Of a DNA stretch of 64,000 nt, positions 53,741 to 63,514 are shown piece after piece. The DNA lies in assembly GCA_012862575.1 (NCBI GenBank), contig BLSF01000061.1, positions 1 to 64,000 of the forward strand, written 5' to 3'. Under the pieces are notes generated by a model, which did not search any database, was not told the DNA's origin, and saw only the letters and a list, made by a program, of their open reading frames with translations. Position numbers and translations under genes: made by a program. The stretch's first letter is position 1; the number at the start of each line of letters is the position of its first letter. Source of the stretch: Parietichytrium sp. I65-24A. Its lineage: Eukaryota > Sar > Bigyra > Thraustochytrida > Thraustochytriidae.

Positions 53741-54248
53741 GTTTTTTCCTTTTCGCAACCAATTTTTGTTAGCTTTTTTTCTCATGGGCGTCCGTCTTCT
53801 TCTTCTTCTTGCTCCGCACTCGCCGTCGTTGTCATCACCTCCTCCTGTCTGCCCCACTCCGCCGCACCCACTTGCCCCGACGAGCCTTGTCCCTTGGTTA
53901 GGTTCTGCCTCGCACCGCCCAGCACACCGCGCACCAACTTGCCCTGCCTCAACCCATTGGAGTTGCTGTACATCGCAGATTGATTGAAGAAGAACAAACG
54001 GCGCGTTCATGAACATTAACGGATTTCTTGCCGAGGAATGTTCCAGGATGTACATCGCAGAATAATGGAAGAACAAACGGTCGGTTCATGAACAAGTAAG
54101 GAGCAGTAAGGAACGAGTGAGCCTAGGTTGAAACCACCGTTGGAATCACCAGTTTTATTTGCAACACAGAAGCGGTGATTCCAACGTTGGTTTCACCATG
54201 AATGAACAACAAATGATTGAATCGATTGTGATATTATTAGAAAAATTC
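53741..54248. other. Noncoding spacer with direct and inverted repeats
   Basis: A 45-base direct repeat (TGTACATCGCAGA...GAACAAACGG...GTTCATGAACA) occurs at 53967 and 54049, and an inverted repeat at 54127-54196. The left 330 bases are an open continuation of the LRR protein frame with unusual composition. Confidence 0.55.
54127..54196. repeat. Inverted repeat GAAACCACC...TGGTTTC
   Basis: Left arm TTGAAACCACCGTTGGAATC and right arm GTGATTCCAACGTTGGTTTC enclose about 26 bases. No telomere-like motif follows within 50 bases, unlike the elements at 45233, 46443 and 50923. Confidence 0.75.
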
Positions 54249-55163
54249 TTAGGATAGGACACAGTTGACACGCACTTGTTCTCCTTCATCTTCTTCTTCT
54301 CCCGCTCCTCCTTCCTTTTCCGGCCCTCCTGATGACGCAATAGCAGTAGCATCAGCAGGCTGACGAATCGTCGTCACCGCCAAGTCGATCAACAATTTCT
54401 CCAGTTCCGCCTGGTACTCTTCCTCACTCTTGTTGTTCTGAATGATGCATAGATGATCGTACATCTTTTCACGCACCTTGTACACACTGGCTTCCGAGGG
54501 AGGTAGCACGGCTCGTTCCTTTTTGCCTGGCATCCCACCAAATTGTCGCTGATCTGCATCAATGTACCAGATATCATGGGGGATCCCTAGTTCTCGGATC
54601 ATTTCCGCTTCATTCACATACCTCACATCGGTGATGAGAATAATCTCCATCGATGAATCTCCTCCTCCTCGCTTGTTCTTTCTCAGCATCTTCTTCTTCT
54701 TCACTCCTCCTGCTTCTGCTTCTTCTTCCTCGACTCGACGCTTGATGGCAAGGATCTCATTCTTCAGTCGATCGACCCAAAACTGTTGGTGAAATTGGTT
54801 GCGCATGACCTGTGTACCAAACCATACTGCCAATTGCCGTGGAGACATGTTTTTGCATCGAGGGATGGGCGTTTCCTTTTTCTTGCGATCCGTAAAGGCA
54901 TCTTCCTCCAATTGAAACAAATCGGTCACAATGCGTTTCAAGGATTCAGCAAAACTGAGTCGGTGAATTTTGGAGATCCGACGTTTGTTGATATTGCTAC
55001 CGCTACCACTACTACCGCCAAAGAAAGAAGAAGCAGAAGCAGAAGCAGACGAAGAAGAAGCAATAAATTTCGTAATCACATCAGCGGCGGTATCCTTGCC
55101 ACTTCCAGCGCGCCCACACAGGGCAAAGATGAAAAGATTGTTGTTGTTTGTCACTGCAGCCAT
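54249..55163 (-). CDS. Deoxynucleoside monophosphate kinase
   Basis: Start MAAVTNNNNLFIF at 55163 follows a TATATATAT box. P-loop GRAGSGKDTAAD (about residues 16-27), LSFAESLKRIVTDLF (LID/adenylate-kinase-like region), PRQLAVWFGTQVMR and IILITDVRYVNEAEMI, the last matching the DxRYxNE motif of T4-type dNMP kinases. Length is 304 because of a Ser/Gly run near residue 35, an acidic insertion near 155 and a Glu/Gly-rich tail. It converts dNMPs to dNDPs for the virus DNA supply. A second, more diverged relative is at 15399-16169. Confidence 0.88.
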   Translation of the reverse strand: MAAVTNNNNLFIFALCGRAGSGKDTAADVITKFIASSSSASASASSFFGGSSGSGSNINKRRISKIHRLSFAESLKRIVTDLFQLEEDAFTDRKKKETPIPRCKNMSPRQLAVWFGTQVMRNQFHQQFWVDRLKNEILAIKRRVEEEEAEAGGVKKKKMLRKNKRGGGDSSMEIILITDVRYVNEAEMIRELGIPHDIWYIDADQRQFGGMPGKKERAVLPPSEASVYKVREKMYDHLCIIQNNKSEEEYQAELEKLLIDLAVTTIRQPADATAIASSGGPEKEGGAGEEEDEGEQVRVNCVLS

Positions 55164-55207
55164 TTTTGGTTGGATGTCTGTTCGTCCATTTGTTTTAGTA
55201 ACCTGTG

Positions 55208-55216
55208 TATATATAT
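55208..55216. promoter_or_regulatory. Bidirectional TATATATAT promoter
   Basis: The box is 45 bases from the dNMP kinase ATG (minus) and 38 bases from the zinc-finger gene ATG at 55254 (plus). Confidence 0.7.
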
Positions 55217-55253
55217 TCAAAGTTTCTCTCTCACATCACACCTCCGAACTCTG

Positions 55254-56021
55254 ATGCTTGAAAAAGAACTCCCGCCCCCGCCTCCAATCCTAACACCACA
55301 AGTAGGATTTATTGATAGTCTCCAAAAAGAAGCAGATACCTTATTCGCGACACCGCCACCATTACCTCCTCGCCCTAAGAGTGAGTCTAAGTCGGTGTCG
55401 TCGTCGCCGTCACCATGGATCATTGGTCGTAAACTATTGTACTACTATTCACTACCTAGTATTACAGTCGCCTATCGCCAGCTTATGCGCGAACTGGATC
55501 GACTACACAATCGCAAAGGTATTTACTTGCTCAACATTCGACTTGGAAACAATTTGGCCTTTGATCCATCAACGAGACGCTTTCATCTTTACAATTGTAT
55601 TCGTCGTCATTTTTCATCACAAGTAATAAATAGCGATGATGAAGGCATTGAGGTACGCATGCAGATGAATCGTGCACAACTCTCCGCAAGTATCCTGGAA
55701 ATGTACAATTTCGAGATTTGCGTGAAGAAATGCTGGAAATGTGCCAAGATGAACTACTCAAATTGCCGGTTCGCTCACAATTCAACGCTGCATGTTCGCT
55801 ACCATTATTTGTCATTTGATCAAGAGATGTTGGAAGACATGGTCTCTGCTTACGATCCGTACAATGAAACTGGACGGGTCATTGGAATAATGGCACAACA
55901 AGTTTTGGATGAGATGGAGCGAAGACAGCAGCAAATGGCTGTGATGATGAAAGAAAAAGCAAAACGACAAGCTGAAGAACAACGAAAAAGACATCAAGAT
56001 GTATTTATGATGTCCGTGTGA
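55254..56021 (+). CDS. CCCH zinc-finger-like protein, 255 aa
   Basis: The start MLEKELPPPPP at 55254 is taken as the first ATG after the shared TATA box; a longer frame upstream crosses the divergent kinase gene. Pro-rich N-terminus, then a helical section. Residues about 158-176 (CWKCAKMNYSNCRFAH) have C-x2-C, C-x7-C and C-x3-H spacing suggestive of a CCCH finger, which binds RNA in many proteins. The C-terminus is a Gln/Lys/Arg-rich helix. Confidence 0.6.
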   Translation: MLEKELPPPPPILTPQVGFIDSLQKEADTLFATPPPLPPRPKSESKSVSSSPSPWIIGRKLLYYYSLPSITVAYRQLMRELDRLHNRKGIYLLNIRLGNNLAFDPSTRRFHLYNCIRRHFSSQVINSDDEGIEVRMQMNRAQLSASILEMYNFEICVKKCWKCAKMNYSNCRFAHNSTLHVRYHYLSFDQEMLEDMVSAYDPYNETGRVIGIMAQQVLDEMERRQQQMAVMMKEKAKRQAEEQRKRHQDVFMMSV

Positions 56022-56085
56022 CGATATGATTATGATATATACGTACGTTTCGCTGGATTATGTAATTAAAGGAAACAAATAAATT

Positions 56086-56796
56086 ATGACCTGCACCGTC
56101 GATACCGTATCGGAATGTTTTGCCACTTCGTACGCCGGCCTCTTGGGCTCCACTACCACCACGGATGATTGCCAGATGTTTGCAAATTACGCGACAGTGA
56201 TGAATCTATGTTTCGAGTCGCTCAATTGTGATGAAAACTACAGCACAGTCATCTGTGCTGATCTGTATATGATGAGCGAATTCGTGGATACGAGCGAATG
56301 TGAGATGGACAAGGACAGCATTGATTGTGCCGGAGAACCACTCAGTTCGTATGAAATCTCTTGTGAGCCATGCAACACCCAATTTGCCAATCTCTTTTAC
56401 GAATTGCCATGCGAAGAGTTGGCCGAGGTTTACGCATCGTTCCTGTCATGCTCGAATGAAAACAGCCAAGCATGTGCATCCACGGAATATCAATCCAACA
56501 AGACCTTTAACGCTTATCTTTCCGTCATGGGTGATGAATGCCCCGATCAAAAAGTGTTGGAGATTGCACCGACCGCGTCTCCAACGACAAGTTCACCGAC
56601 CGTTTCCCCGACGACAAATTCACCGACCAGTACAGTTTCACCGACTAGAACCGCCACACCAACTACTACGGAGACGGAGACGGAGACGAATGCACCGACT
56701 CATAGTTCCACTTCCTCTTCTTCAACTCTCCTGAATCTCATCTCATGGTTTTCTTTAACCAACGCGCTTGTTGGCATCGCTTTGTTGCAAACTTGA
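56086..56796 (+). CDS. Cys-rich surface protein with mucin-like stalk, 236 aa
   Basis: The Cys-rich head (about residues 1-160, roughly 18 Cys) shares SCEPCNTQFANL and the overall Cys layout with family E proteins at 49113 and 51167. It is followed by a Pro/Thr/Ser-rich stalk of about 55 residues with repeated PT[VT]SP units, then a hydrophobic C-terminus (LLNLISWFSLTNALVGIALL). The C-terminal span without a basic tail is like a GPI-anchor signal or a single membrane anchor. No N-terminal signal peptide is visible, so the topology is unclear. TATATA at 56033. Confidence 0.75.
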   Translation: MTCTVDTVSECFATSYAGLLGSTTTTDDCQMFANYATVMNLCFESLNCDENYSTVICADLYMMSEFVDTSECEMDKDSIDCAGEPLSSYEISCEPCNTQFANLFYELPCEELAEVYASFLSCSNENSQACASTEYQSNKTFNAYLSVMGDECPDQKVLEIAPTASPTTSSPTVSPTTNSPTSTVSPTRTATPTTTETETETNAPTHSSTSSSSTLLNLISWFSLTNALVGIALLQT

Positions 56797-56843
56797 ATAT
56801 ATGCAAGGGCGTAGTGTTTTCTTTCTTTAAAAAAAATAAAAAA

Positions 56844-58220
56844 ATGTCAGTTTATCATCAACCTTCAACTGCCGATTTGTTACGTGAGAAGATTACACGG
56901 TATGAGACCATTGAACTAGACCTATTTGATCCTCCACTTGTCGATCATCCTCGCATCTTTGTTGAAACCGAGTTGTTTCTACACGTCAGAATTTCTGACA
57001 TGTTAAATGATATCTCGGCCTACAATGAGTTCATGACGCAAGACGAAACGAAAGAATCGATAGCAGTCATTTTAGAGTTTATGAACAAGTACCATAAACA
57101 GCTTTTTGATGCGGGTTTCAAAGACCACTTTGATGATGTGACGACGAATGCAAACAAAATCAAATGGGTCTTGTTTCTGTCGTTTCAAAAGGAGACTTTC
57201 GTGAATCAATTATTCAATGAGAACATTATCGAGCAAAAACTACTCAATGACATTTTGAATTGTTTCCCCATTCTGGTCGTCATCTTGACGGCATGTTGCT
57301 ATCAGGGTAAGTTCAAGCTTTCATCATCAAAGAAGAAGCGCCGGGAGATTGCTTCGTTCGTATGCAGTCATTGGCTTTACTCGGACGGAGAAAAAAACAA
57401 CATCTTTGGTGGGAAACCTATCAAACAGCGGAGCATATACTCAATGTTCTTCATCAACGAAGGATCAGAATACTCTGTGTTTAGCTATGTGCCTTTCATT
57501 GATTTGTCCAACTATGTCGCTCGAAACTGTTTTCGTATGATCAAGACGGAGAATGATAATGTCGAGAAGAGAACCTTGATGATTCTTTTATGGGAATGTG
57601 CCGTACATCAACTAATCTTGACGATAAAAGATATGCTCGAATTGCATAATGAGCGTGTTATCCTTGTGAATGAGACCACCCCGCCTCAACACCATTACTG
57701 CCACGTACTTGACAAGGACTTTTATGAAGGAATGTTACGTTATCTCAACCGGATTACCAATGTCAATACGTGCCCGAAGCTATACCCTGACATTTTCAAG
57801 GACCACGCTGAATACATTCCATCACAACAAGTAGTGGATGCGATGGCTCGAAACACCAACGATGAATTCAAAGCACTGTTTACCAAAGAGTTCCGTCGTA
57901 GTAGGGGCAAACATGTTCGCACCGTCACGGAACTAATCAGCAAAGTGTGTGTAAATATATTGAAAGACTTTAACGACAAACGTCATGTATCCGATCCTCC
58001 CGCACATAAGAAGGAAGACCTCCGCACGCTTCTAGTTTTCTATCTGGAAAAGAATGTAGGGATCGACATTGCGCGGTTTACACAAGTTTTCATCTTGGGT
58101 GAAGAAGAGTATGGTCATGAGATTGTGGCGTCGATAATTACATCCTGCATCCAGAGTTTCCAGAATCTGAAATTCAGTTACGGCGAAACAATGGAAAACA
58201 TCCAATACCAATACCAATAA
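56844..58220 (+). CDS. Hypothetical protein, 458 aa
   Basis: Start MSVYHQPSTADLL at 56844 is preferred over an upstream in-frame extension with no TATA box. It is a helical, well-ordered protein without low-complexity runs; no family is recognised. It ends with an IQYQYQYQ tail encoded by a short CCAATA repeat. Confidence 0.75.
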   Translation: MSVYHQPSTADLLREKITRYETIELDLFDPPLVDHPRIFVETELFLHVRISDMLNDISAYNEFMTQDETKESIAVILEFMNKYHKQLFDAGFKDHFDDVTTNANKIKWVLFLSFQKETFVNQLFNENIIEQKLLNDILNCFPILVVILTACCYQGKFKLSSSKKKRREIASFVCSHWLYSDGEKNNIFGGKPIKQRSIYSMFFINEGSEYSVFSYVPFIDLSNYVARNCFRMIKTENDNVEKRTLMILLWECAVHQLILTIKDMLELHNERVILVNETTPPQHHYCHVLDKDFYEGMLRYLNRITNVNTCPKLYPDIFKDHAEYIPSQQVVDAMARNTNDEFKALFTKEFRRSRGKHVRTVTELISKVCVNILKDFNDKRHVSDPPAHKKEDLRTLLVFYLEKNVGIDIARFTQVFILGEEEYGHEIVASIITSCIQSFQNLKFSYGETMENIQYQYQ

Positions 58221-58355
58221 GATATACTTGTAGAATTCCATCAAAACAAACACCAAACCACAAACAATGATGACTTCAACCAACATGCTCATGCTCTTTG
58301 CACATCATCTGCATCCACAAGCAATTAGAATAATTTGATGACATGATATTTTTAT

Positions 58356-59132
58356 TTAACTTCTTCTAGATTCTTCGTCTTCTGCGGGTGCTTTACCATA
58401 GCCATCAAAGTCCTCTTGATTCAAGAGTTGTTTCAACGCCTTGGCATGCTTGCTCTCCTTCTTCTTCCTACTCCTTTCTACGATTCGCTCCTCAATATTC
58501 CATGTTGACGGAATTAACGTACTGCCTAGATTGTCCGCAGTAAAAATGTGCTTGTTACAAAGTCGCAAACAACTTTCAAGCGATGTATCATTTTCCTCGT
58601 TGTTAGCTAATGACTTTAATGTCTTTATGGCACGAGGTTTTTTGAATTTGTAGATATCGAGAGATTGAAGAATTCTCTTGAAAACAAAAATAAATCCGTG
58701 ACAGACTGACTGCATGTTGCGCGCATTGAGAGCAAGATCACCTGGACCATGAAATAAATCATCTTCTAACTCAAAGATGAGGTGTTTTCCAAGCACGTAC
58801 AAGACAACCAGACAAGTCGTAATCGCTGCCGGCGGGTTATCAATATTTTTTTCAAGGAACGCATGAAAGGCAAATAGATTGCCTTCATGCTGACTAGCGA
58901 ATGTGAATGCGTATGGTGCAATCATAACTTCCAACTTGACACCAACCATATTCTCAAAATCCAGTGTGTCTTTGTCTTCTTGGTCTAAATCTTTCTTGTC
59001 TCGAATGTTCCCGAACCGCGTTCGAAGCTGCTCCTTCCAAGCCTCTAGATCCGACACTTTGATGATATATCTCCGTTCTTTTTTTCTTCCTCGGGATGGG
59101 TTATTTCTTGTTTGGCAGAAGAATTTGTGCAT
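58356..59132 (-). CDS. Hypothetical protein, 258 aa, possibly related to family A
   Basis: Helical protein. The segment MQSVCHGFIFVFKRILQSLD resembles the ENFIICIQHILELD and ESFVTCLRHILGLD segments of the family A proteins at 2932 and 4795, and the spacing to an upstream VLYVLGKHLIFEL region is similar. The relation is weak. A Lys-rich region lies near the C-terminus. A TATATAC box at 59166-59175 is about 35 bases upstream. Confidence 0.65.
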   Translation of the reverse strand: MHKFFCQTRNNPSRGRKKERRYIIKVSDLEAWKEQLRTRFGNIRDKKDLDQEDKDTLDFENMVGVKLEVMIAPYAFTFASQHEGNLFAFHAFLEKNIDNPPAAITTCLVVLYVLGKHLIFELEDDLFHGPGDLALNARNMQSVCHGFIFVFKRILQSLDIYKFKKPRAIKTLKSLANNEENDTSLESCLRLCNKHIFTADNLGSTLIPSTWNIEERIVERSRKKKESKHAKALKQLLNQEDFDGYGKAPAEDEESRRS

Positions 59133-59181
59133 GGCTACTTTTTATAAACTCTTTTCCTTCCCCACCTGTATATACCCAGCC

Positions 59182-59481
59182 TCATCCCCGACCTGAGAGC
59201 GACTTGAAGCATTCTTCCTCAATGATTTGTAGGAGCATCCTCAGTAATGGCGTCTTGTTGCGTTCGTCCATGGCGGCTTGGATGGCCTGTTCCACCACAA
59301 CTACTGCTGCTGCTGCTGCTCCTCCTCTACGCTGTGTGCAGCAGATAGCTCGATGCAACGCGATGGCTGCACGCTCGTCGTGGGTCACCGCCTCCATTCC
59401 TGCCACAAGCTCCATCGACGCGCTGTTTGCCTGCTTCTCCTCCTCCATCATCTGCCGTTTCTTCTCCCTTGTCATCTCCAT
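59182..59481 (-). CDS. Hypothetical small helical protein, 99 aa
   Basis: Starts MEMTREKKRQMMEEEKQ, charged and helical, with an Ala/Val run near residues 54-62. Support is positional: it ends seven bases from the promoter of the next gene, and a TTTTATAAAA box (59530-59540) lies about 50 bases upstream. No family is recognised. Confidence 0.5.
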   Translation of the reverse strand: MEMTREKKRQMMEEEKQANSASMELVAGMEAVTHDERAAIALHRAICCTQRRGGAAAAAVVVVEQAIQAAMDERNKTPLLRMLLQIIEEECFKSLSGRG

Positions 59482-59554
59482 CCACCCTCACTTGGTGTCG
59501 CGCAGCGCACAGCACTCTCGTCGTTTTTTGTTTTATAAAACCGGTTTGGAATAA

Positions 59555-59810
59555 ATGAAGCAAACTTTGTTCTCTAATTTCTTCATGAAGATTCTTCGTT
59601 CAATCGGTTCAGACACGCTCATTAGTTTCTCAATGAAGCAAAGTTTGTTCATTCTCCAACATACATTGAGAGGCTCAAAGAAGCAAACTTTGTTCATTTA
59701 CTTCTTCATGAAGCTTCTTTGTTCACCCGGTTCATTCAACTGTTCTCGAATCAAGAAACATTCGTTTATTTCTCGATGAAGCAAACTTTGTTTATTCATT
59801 GAAAAAGCAA
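59555..59810. repeat. Repeat array, unit GAAGCAAACTTTGTTCAT
   Basis: Four copies (near 59557, 59634, 59679 and 59779) of GAAGCAAACTTTGTTCAT alternate with two copies of a second unit, CTTCATGAAGNTTCTTYGTT, which is nearly palindromic around TTCATGAA. The layout is like homologous regions that act as origins or enhancers in other large DNA viruses. A 74-codon frame across it is repeat-coded and not called. Confidence 0.75.
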
Positions 59811-59838
59811 TTTTTTGGTGCGTCCAAGTATTGTTTGT

Positions 59839-59908
59839 TTGGCGACACTGTTCATTTCACTTTTTTGATTGCCTACAATCAACGGGATGAAATCAACAGT
59901 GTCGCCAA
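59839..59908. repeat. 70-bp imperfect palindrome
   Basis: TTGGCGACACTGTTCATTTC and GAAATCAACAGTGTCGCCAA are arms of about 21 bases. Inside them is a second small inverted pair, TTGATT/AATCAA, around a short loop. The right arm recurs at 12677-12697. Confidence 0.85.
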
Positions 59909-59951
59909 CTTTCCTGCTATCATCCGCTTCTTTGTTTTTAGAATTCATAAC

Positions 59952-62087
59952 CTAACTACCCATTACTTTTTGCATAATAGACTTCCTCATCTTCCCAAGC
60001 ACACCAGGCTTCGGCTCCACAGCAAACTTATGCGCATTAAACTCGTGCTTGGAAACGACTGTAAACAGCCATTCGAGACTATTGGCAGCATCAGTTGCCA
60101 CACTCTCCCAAAGCTCTTGAAAGATTCCGTCAAAGGCACGCCGCTTTTTATGATCTCGCTCCACTTCTGCGCGACGCTTTACAAGTTCATCTACATCAAA
60201 CACGCTCATTTCCCTCACCTCGGTGATGGAAAAGCACTCTGAAATAAATTGACTCACATAGTCTTGCTTCTCTTCGTCTACTTTCTCCAGATGAATCACC
60301 AAAGCAGCAATGGGTGGGTATCGCTTGATCGGAGTTTGATTTCCACCCTGCACAAAGCCTTCACCGATCTTTCCGAGCATCCCGGTGATGCGCTTAATTT
60401 CGTCAGCTGCATCTGTTCTTGCGATTGGTTTGTTGTCTTGCGGGGAAACATCAAAGAGCGATGCAATCTCGACGGCGTTCAAGATGAGAATGCGCAATCC
60501 AAAGGGAAATTCAAAGCCATTTTCGTCCCGGTATACCGTTTTCGCAGACGCCGTGGTGCGCACCATGAGATGGGCCTTGTTTTTCACATTCAGCGACTCG
60601 TAATACTTTTCGTCATCAACTGTCGGCAAATCAGTTCTGTCTTTCGAGAAGCCCGGGTCGAATCGCACTTTTTGCATGAACGACTCATAACCAGCGCCTG
60701 GGGCAAGGAGCATGGATGGAAATTTTGGGGCGTATTTATCGAAAAAGGATCCCGGTCCGCCTTTGATGGCAGCCATCCACGTCAAGCAGACCAAGATGTT
60801 GTCGCGGGCATTGGGGCCGTAGAGGACGATGGGGATCGTCAAGACGTTCGAAGTGTACTGGGAATTGACCCATTCCATCCAGGTGCTTTCGCTGTAGTTG
60901 ATCACCCACTCGTCAATGTCCGCTTTGGCGACATTTTGGTCTTCCGTTTTAAACAGCAGCTCATGTCGGTACATGTACCTGTCAAGCCAGTGCGCTGCAC
61001 GGATCGTCGCAAGTCTGCTGAGTGAGAACCGGGTCCTTGAAATCGAGAGCGAACTTCTCGGTGGGGCATATTCGTTCAGTTTATCCAACTCTGCCTTTTC
61101 GAAAAACTCCACCTTGAAACGGTATTCAAACTCGCTCAGCTCTGATTTCTCCACGGCAGTTGCGGTTCCAATGATCCCCGTCACGCCTGCTTGCAACTCC
61201 ATCGATCGTCTGTGATACTCCTTGGTAGAAAAGGAGCGCTCATGAACAAGATTGGACGAGTTGGCAGCGATTTTTTCGATCAACTCAATCAACACGCCGT
61301 GCATTTTGCTCGTGGAATAAAACCAGCTTGCCGCTGGGATGTGCGGCTTAAACTCAGGCAATTCGGCGACGTGAATATGACTATAGCCACTAGACTCATC
61401 GTCCAGCGCTTCAAAAGACGCTTCCGTCTGCACGGGCGTCGCCAAAGGAGGGACGGGTGCTGACACTCGAGTACCCATACCTTGTGAGATGCGTTCCCGC
61501 GAATCTCGGCTCACGATGATGTACTTGGCGCCATGGGCCTTGAGAATATCAAACACCTCGGCCATCTGGTGTGCGTCCACGATGCGCTGATATTTGTCAA
61601 CCGGCGCGTATTGTTCGACGTATTGATACTTGTCAGCAAGCGGAAGCTTCCGGTACACGACGTTGGTGTTGAAAATCTGTTCTCCAAAACGATCTTTGAA
61701 TTCGTCCTTCAACGAGTCTGATTGCGAGTAGAGCTCGATTGACTCTATCAAGCTCGCTTTGAACAACTTGCGGATCACCTTTTTGCGCTTCTCCTCGTAC
61801 GCGCGGTCAGTGATGACAAGGACGTACTCTGAGATCTCCTCGCCCGCTTGAGGAAAAGCAACCACCCCGCGTTCCTCGATTGTTGGAAGGGACTCGCTCG
61901 CTTGGTGACGGGCTTGACGTGATGTCCGTCTGTCCCCACGCAGTGTACTCCTCAACTGTGTTGCGGACCTCAGCTCCCGCGGAAGCCAAAAGTTCGACCA
62001 CCTCCTTCTCCCTTGTGCTTGTTGTTGCGACGTAGAAGTTGATGGCACCTGTTGTTGTTGCTGTTGCTGCCGAGCTGTTGCCGACAT
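59952..62087 (-). CDS. Large hypothetical protein, 711 aa, possible virion component
   Basis: The start MSATARQQQQQQQ at 62087 is preferred; the upstream in-frame extension is unlike the rest. The first 75 residues are Gln/Ser/Arg-rich. The remaining 630 residues are ordered, with mixed helix and strand and few Cys. No known motif (Walker, protease or polymerase) is seen. Size and composition would suit a capsid or tegument protein, possibly a portal or capsid subunit, but I cannot identify it. No clear TATATA box precedes the start, as for the other candidate virion gene at 41904. Confidence 0.6.
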   Translation of the reverse strand: MSATARQQQQQQQVPSTSTSQQQAQGRRRWSNFWLPRELRSATQLRSTLRGDRRTSRQARHQASESLPTIEERGVVAFPQAGEEISEYVLVITDRAYEEKRKKVIRKLFKASLIESIELYSQSDSLKDEFKDRFGEQIFNTNVVYRKLPLADKYQYVEQYAPVDKYQRIVDAHQMAEVFDILKAHGAKYIIVSRDSRERISQGMGTRVSAPVPPLATPVQTEASFEALDDESSGYSHIHVAELPEFKPHIPAASWFYSTSKMHGVLIELIEKIAANSSNLVHERSFSTKEYHRRSMELQAGVTGIIGTATAVEKSELSEFEYRFKVEFFEKAELDKLNEYAPPRSSLSISRTRFSLSRLATIRAAHWLDRYMYRHELLFKTEDQNVAKADIDEWVINYSESTWMEWVNSQYTSNVLTIPIVLYGPNARDNILVCLTWMAAIKGGPGSFFDKYAPKFPSMLLAPGAGYESFMQKVRFDPGFSKDRTDLPTVDDEKYYESLNVKNKAHLMVRTTASAKTVYRDENGFEFPFGLRILILNAVEIASLFDVSPQDNKPIARTDAADEIKRITGMLGKIGEGFVQGGNQTPIKRYPPIAALVIHLEKVDEEKQDYVSQFISECFSITEVREMSVFDVDELVKRRAEVERDHKKRRAFDGIFQELWESVATDAANSLEWLFTVVSKHEFNAHKFAVEPKPGVLGKMRKSIMQKVMGS

Positions 62088-62148
62088 TGTGGGTGGACCT
62101 TTCGTGGTCTGTTGTGTGTTCACTGAAAAAAGAATTTTAAAAGGAGAA

Positions 62149-62242
62149 GAATTTGTAAAGGAAACACTAGACAACTCCTATCAGAACTTGGCGAGAATTT
62201 GTAAAGGAAACGCAGGACTACTCCTATCAAAACTTAGCGAGT
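62149..62242. repeat. Tandem direct repeat, unit about 46 bp
   Basis: Two diverged copies of GAATTTGTAAAGGAAAC...ACTCCTATCA.AACTT.GCGA in the leader region of the 711-residue gene. Confidence 0.75.
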
Positions 62243-63186
62243 ATTCTACGCAGAGCAAAAGTTGTTGGCTCTGTTTAGCGAATGGCTTACTTTTCTTTGT
62301 GTTCACCCCAAAGTACCGTACTACTTGGATGGATAGCCATTTCTATGATCAACCATCGTCCACAACAAGCATGCGCACACACTCTTTCAGGCGCAGGTGT
62401 GTGGGCGCAGGTGCAGCACAAATAAAGCTCGAACGACGAGTTGGCAAACGTGGGTTTAGCTCTTCTTCTTTTCTTTTTTTTCCGGGCGACTGTGGCGACG
62501 AACGATGGTGTCTGACTGGCCACACCACCACGTTCCAGGTAGATTATGATCTCTGGTGGGGGAGCGCTGACTGGGTGACGAGGGGATTTCCAGATCTGTC
62601 CGATTCACGTCGAGGTGAAAAAAGGTTGGGTAGATCTCGTTGCGGTGTATCTGGCTCTCGAATGTTTTCTCTCTCATGGTCGACGAAAGGCGCAAGCAGT
62701 GGTGCAAGCAGTGGCGCAAGCAGTGGCGCAAGCAGTGGCGCACCGTCCGGACACGTAGAAAAGTTTTTCCTTCTTTTCTTTGGAAGTGGCTGAGAGCGGG
62801 ATTTGTACAGATCGTCAGAACGCTTGGCGCAGTTGCGTGTTGACAGTAGTGAATGCACACAAAACCTGAGCAGCAACCGCAGCAGCAAGAGCACGTAACA
62901 CGAGACGGCCAGCTTGTTAGCGAGAGGGGAAAAGGCGTGAGGCATGGTCGTTTTTGGAGAGAGAGAGAGAGAGAGAGAGATTCCGGTCTTCATTAAACTG
63001 ACCTATTGTGCTTGCTTTTTTTCGTTCAGCACGAAAGAGGGTTTTTCCCTCTCTGTTTGAATGAGGACCAAATAAAAGAAGAAGCTATGATTTTTAAGCA
63101 AGATTCTTCTGAATTCTGATGTACATATCTCAACTTTCCCATTCCTTTCTTTGTCACGAAAACTCCGTCAATCGAAGAGGCCACAA
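62243..63186. other. Region without a supported gene
   Basis: Several open frames overlap here on both strands, none with a recognisable domain. The sequence includes the 12-base GGCGCAAGCAGT repeat (62690-62745), a (GA)n run at about 62957-62981 and AT-rich stretches. Confidence 0.5.
62690..62745. repeat. Second site of the GCGCAAGCAGT repeat
   Basis: Four to five units of GGCGCAAGCAGT, the reverse complement of the ACTGCTTGCGC core of the coding minisatellite at 8585-8945. Confidence 0.75.
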
Positions 63187-63249
63187 AAGGGCTGACTCTG
63201 GTGAACGAATCACTTGCTCATGAACTAGTGAACGAATCACTCAGCCCTT
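63187..63249. repeat. Inverted repeat AAGGGCTGA...TCAGCCCTT enclosing a direct repeat
   Basis: Nine-base arms enclose two copies of GTGAACGAATCACT, at 63201 and 63228. Confidence 0.7.
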
Positions 63250-63514
63250 GAGGAGCCCTTCCTTTATTCAATTCAACGAAGGTGTCATAGAACGTTCCAG
63301 AAATCAATCCCAGGTTTGTGCTGTCATCGACATCGTGTAGGTTCTAACAAGTGTTTATAGACATATACCTAAGCTTGTAAAAGTGAACGACGTTTGATGC
63401 CCAACGTTTCGCTGCTGACGTAACTATCTTACACAAAAATAGTTACGTATTATGCTCTACAATGACGTACGTTTTCACAATCGTTCAGAGGCCAGGTTAT
63501 GTGAAATAGTAATT

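Noticed and set aside
59555-59779. 74-codon frame with MKQTLF/MKQSLF repeats
   Set aside because: It follows the DNA repeat array exactly, and the repeats also occur inverted, so a noncoding role is more likely.
62089-62993. Several 130-230 codon frames on both strands at 62.1-63.0 kb
   Set aside because: They overlap each other, contain repeat-coded segments, and show no recognisable domain. A hydrophobic frame (62544-62948, minus) is the least unlikely but still weak.
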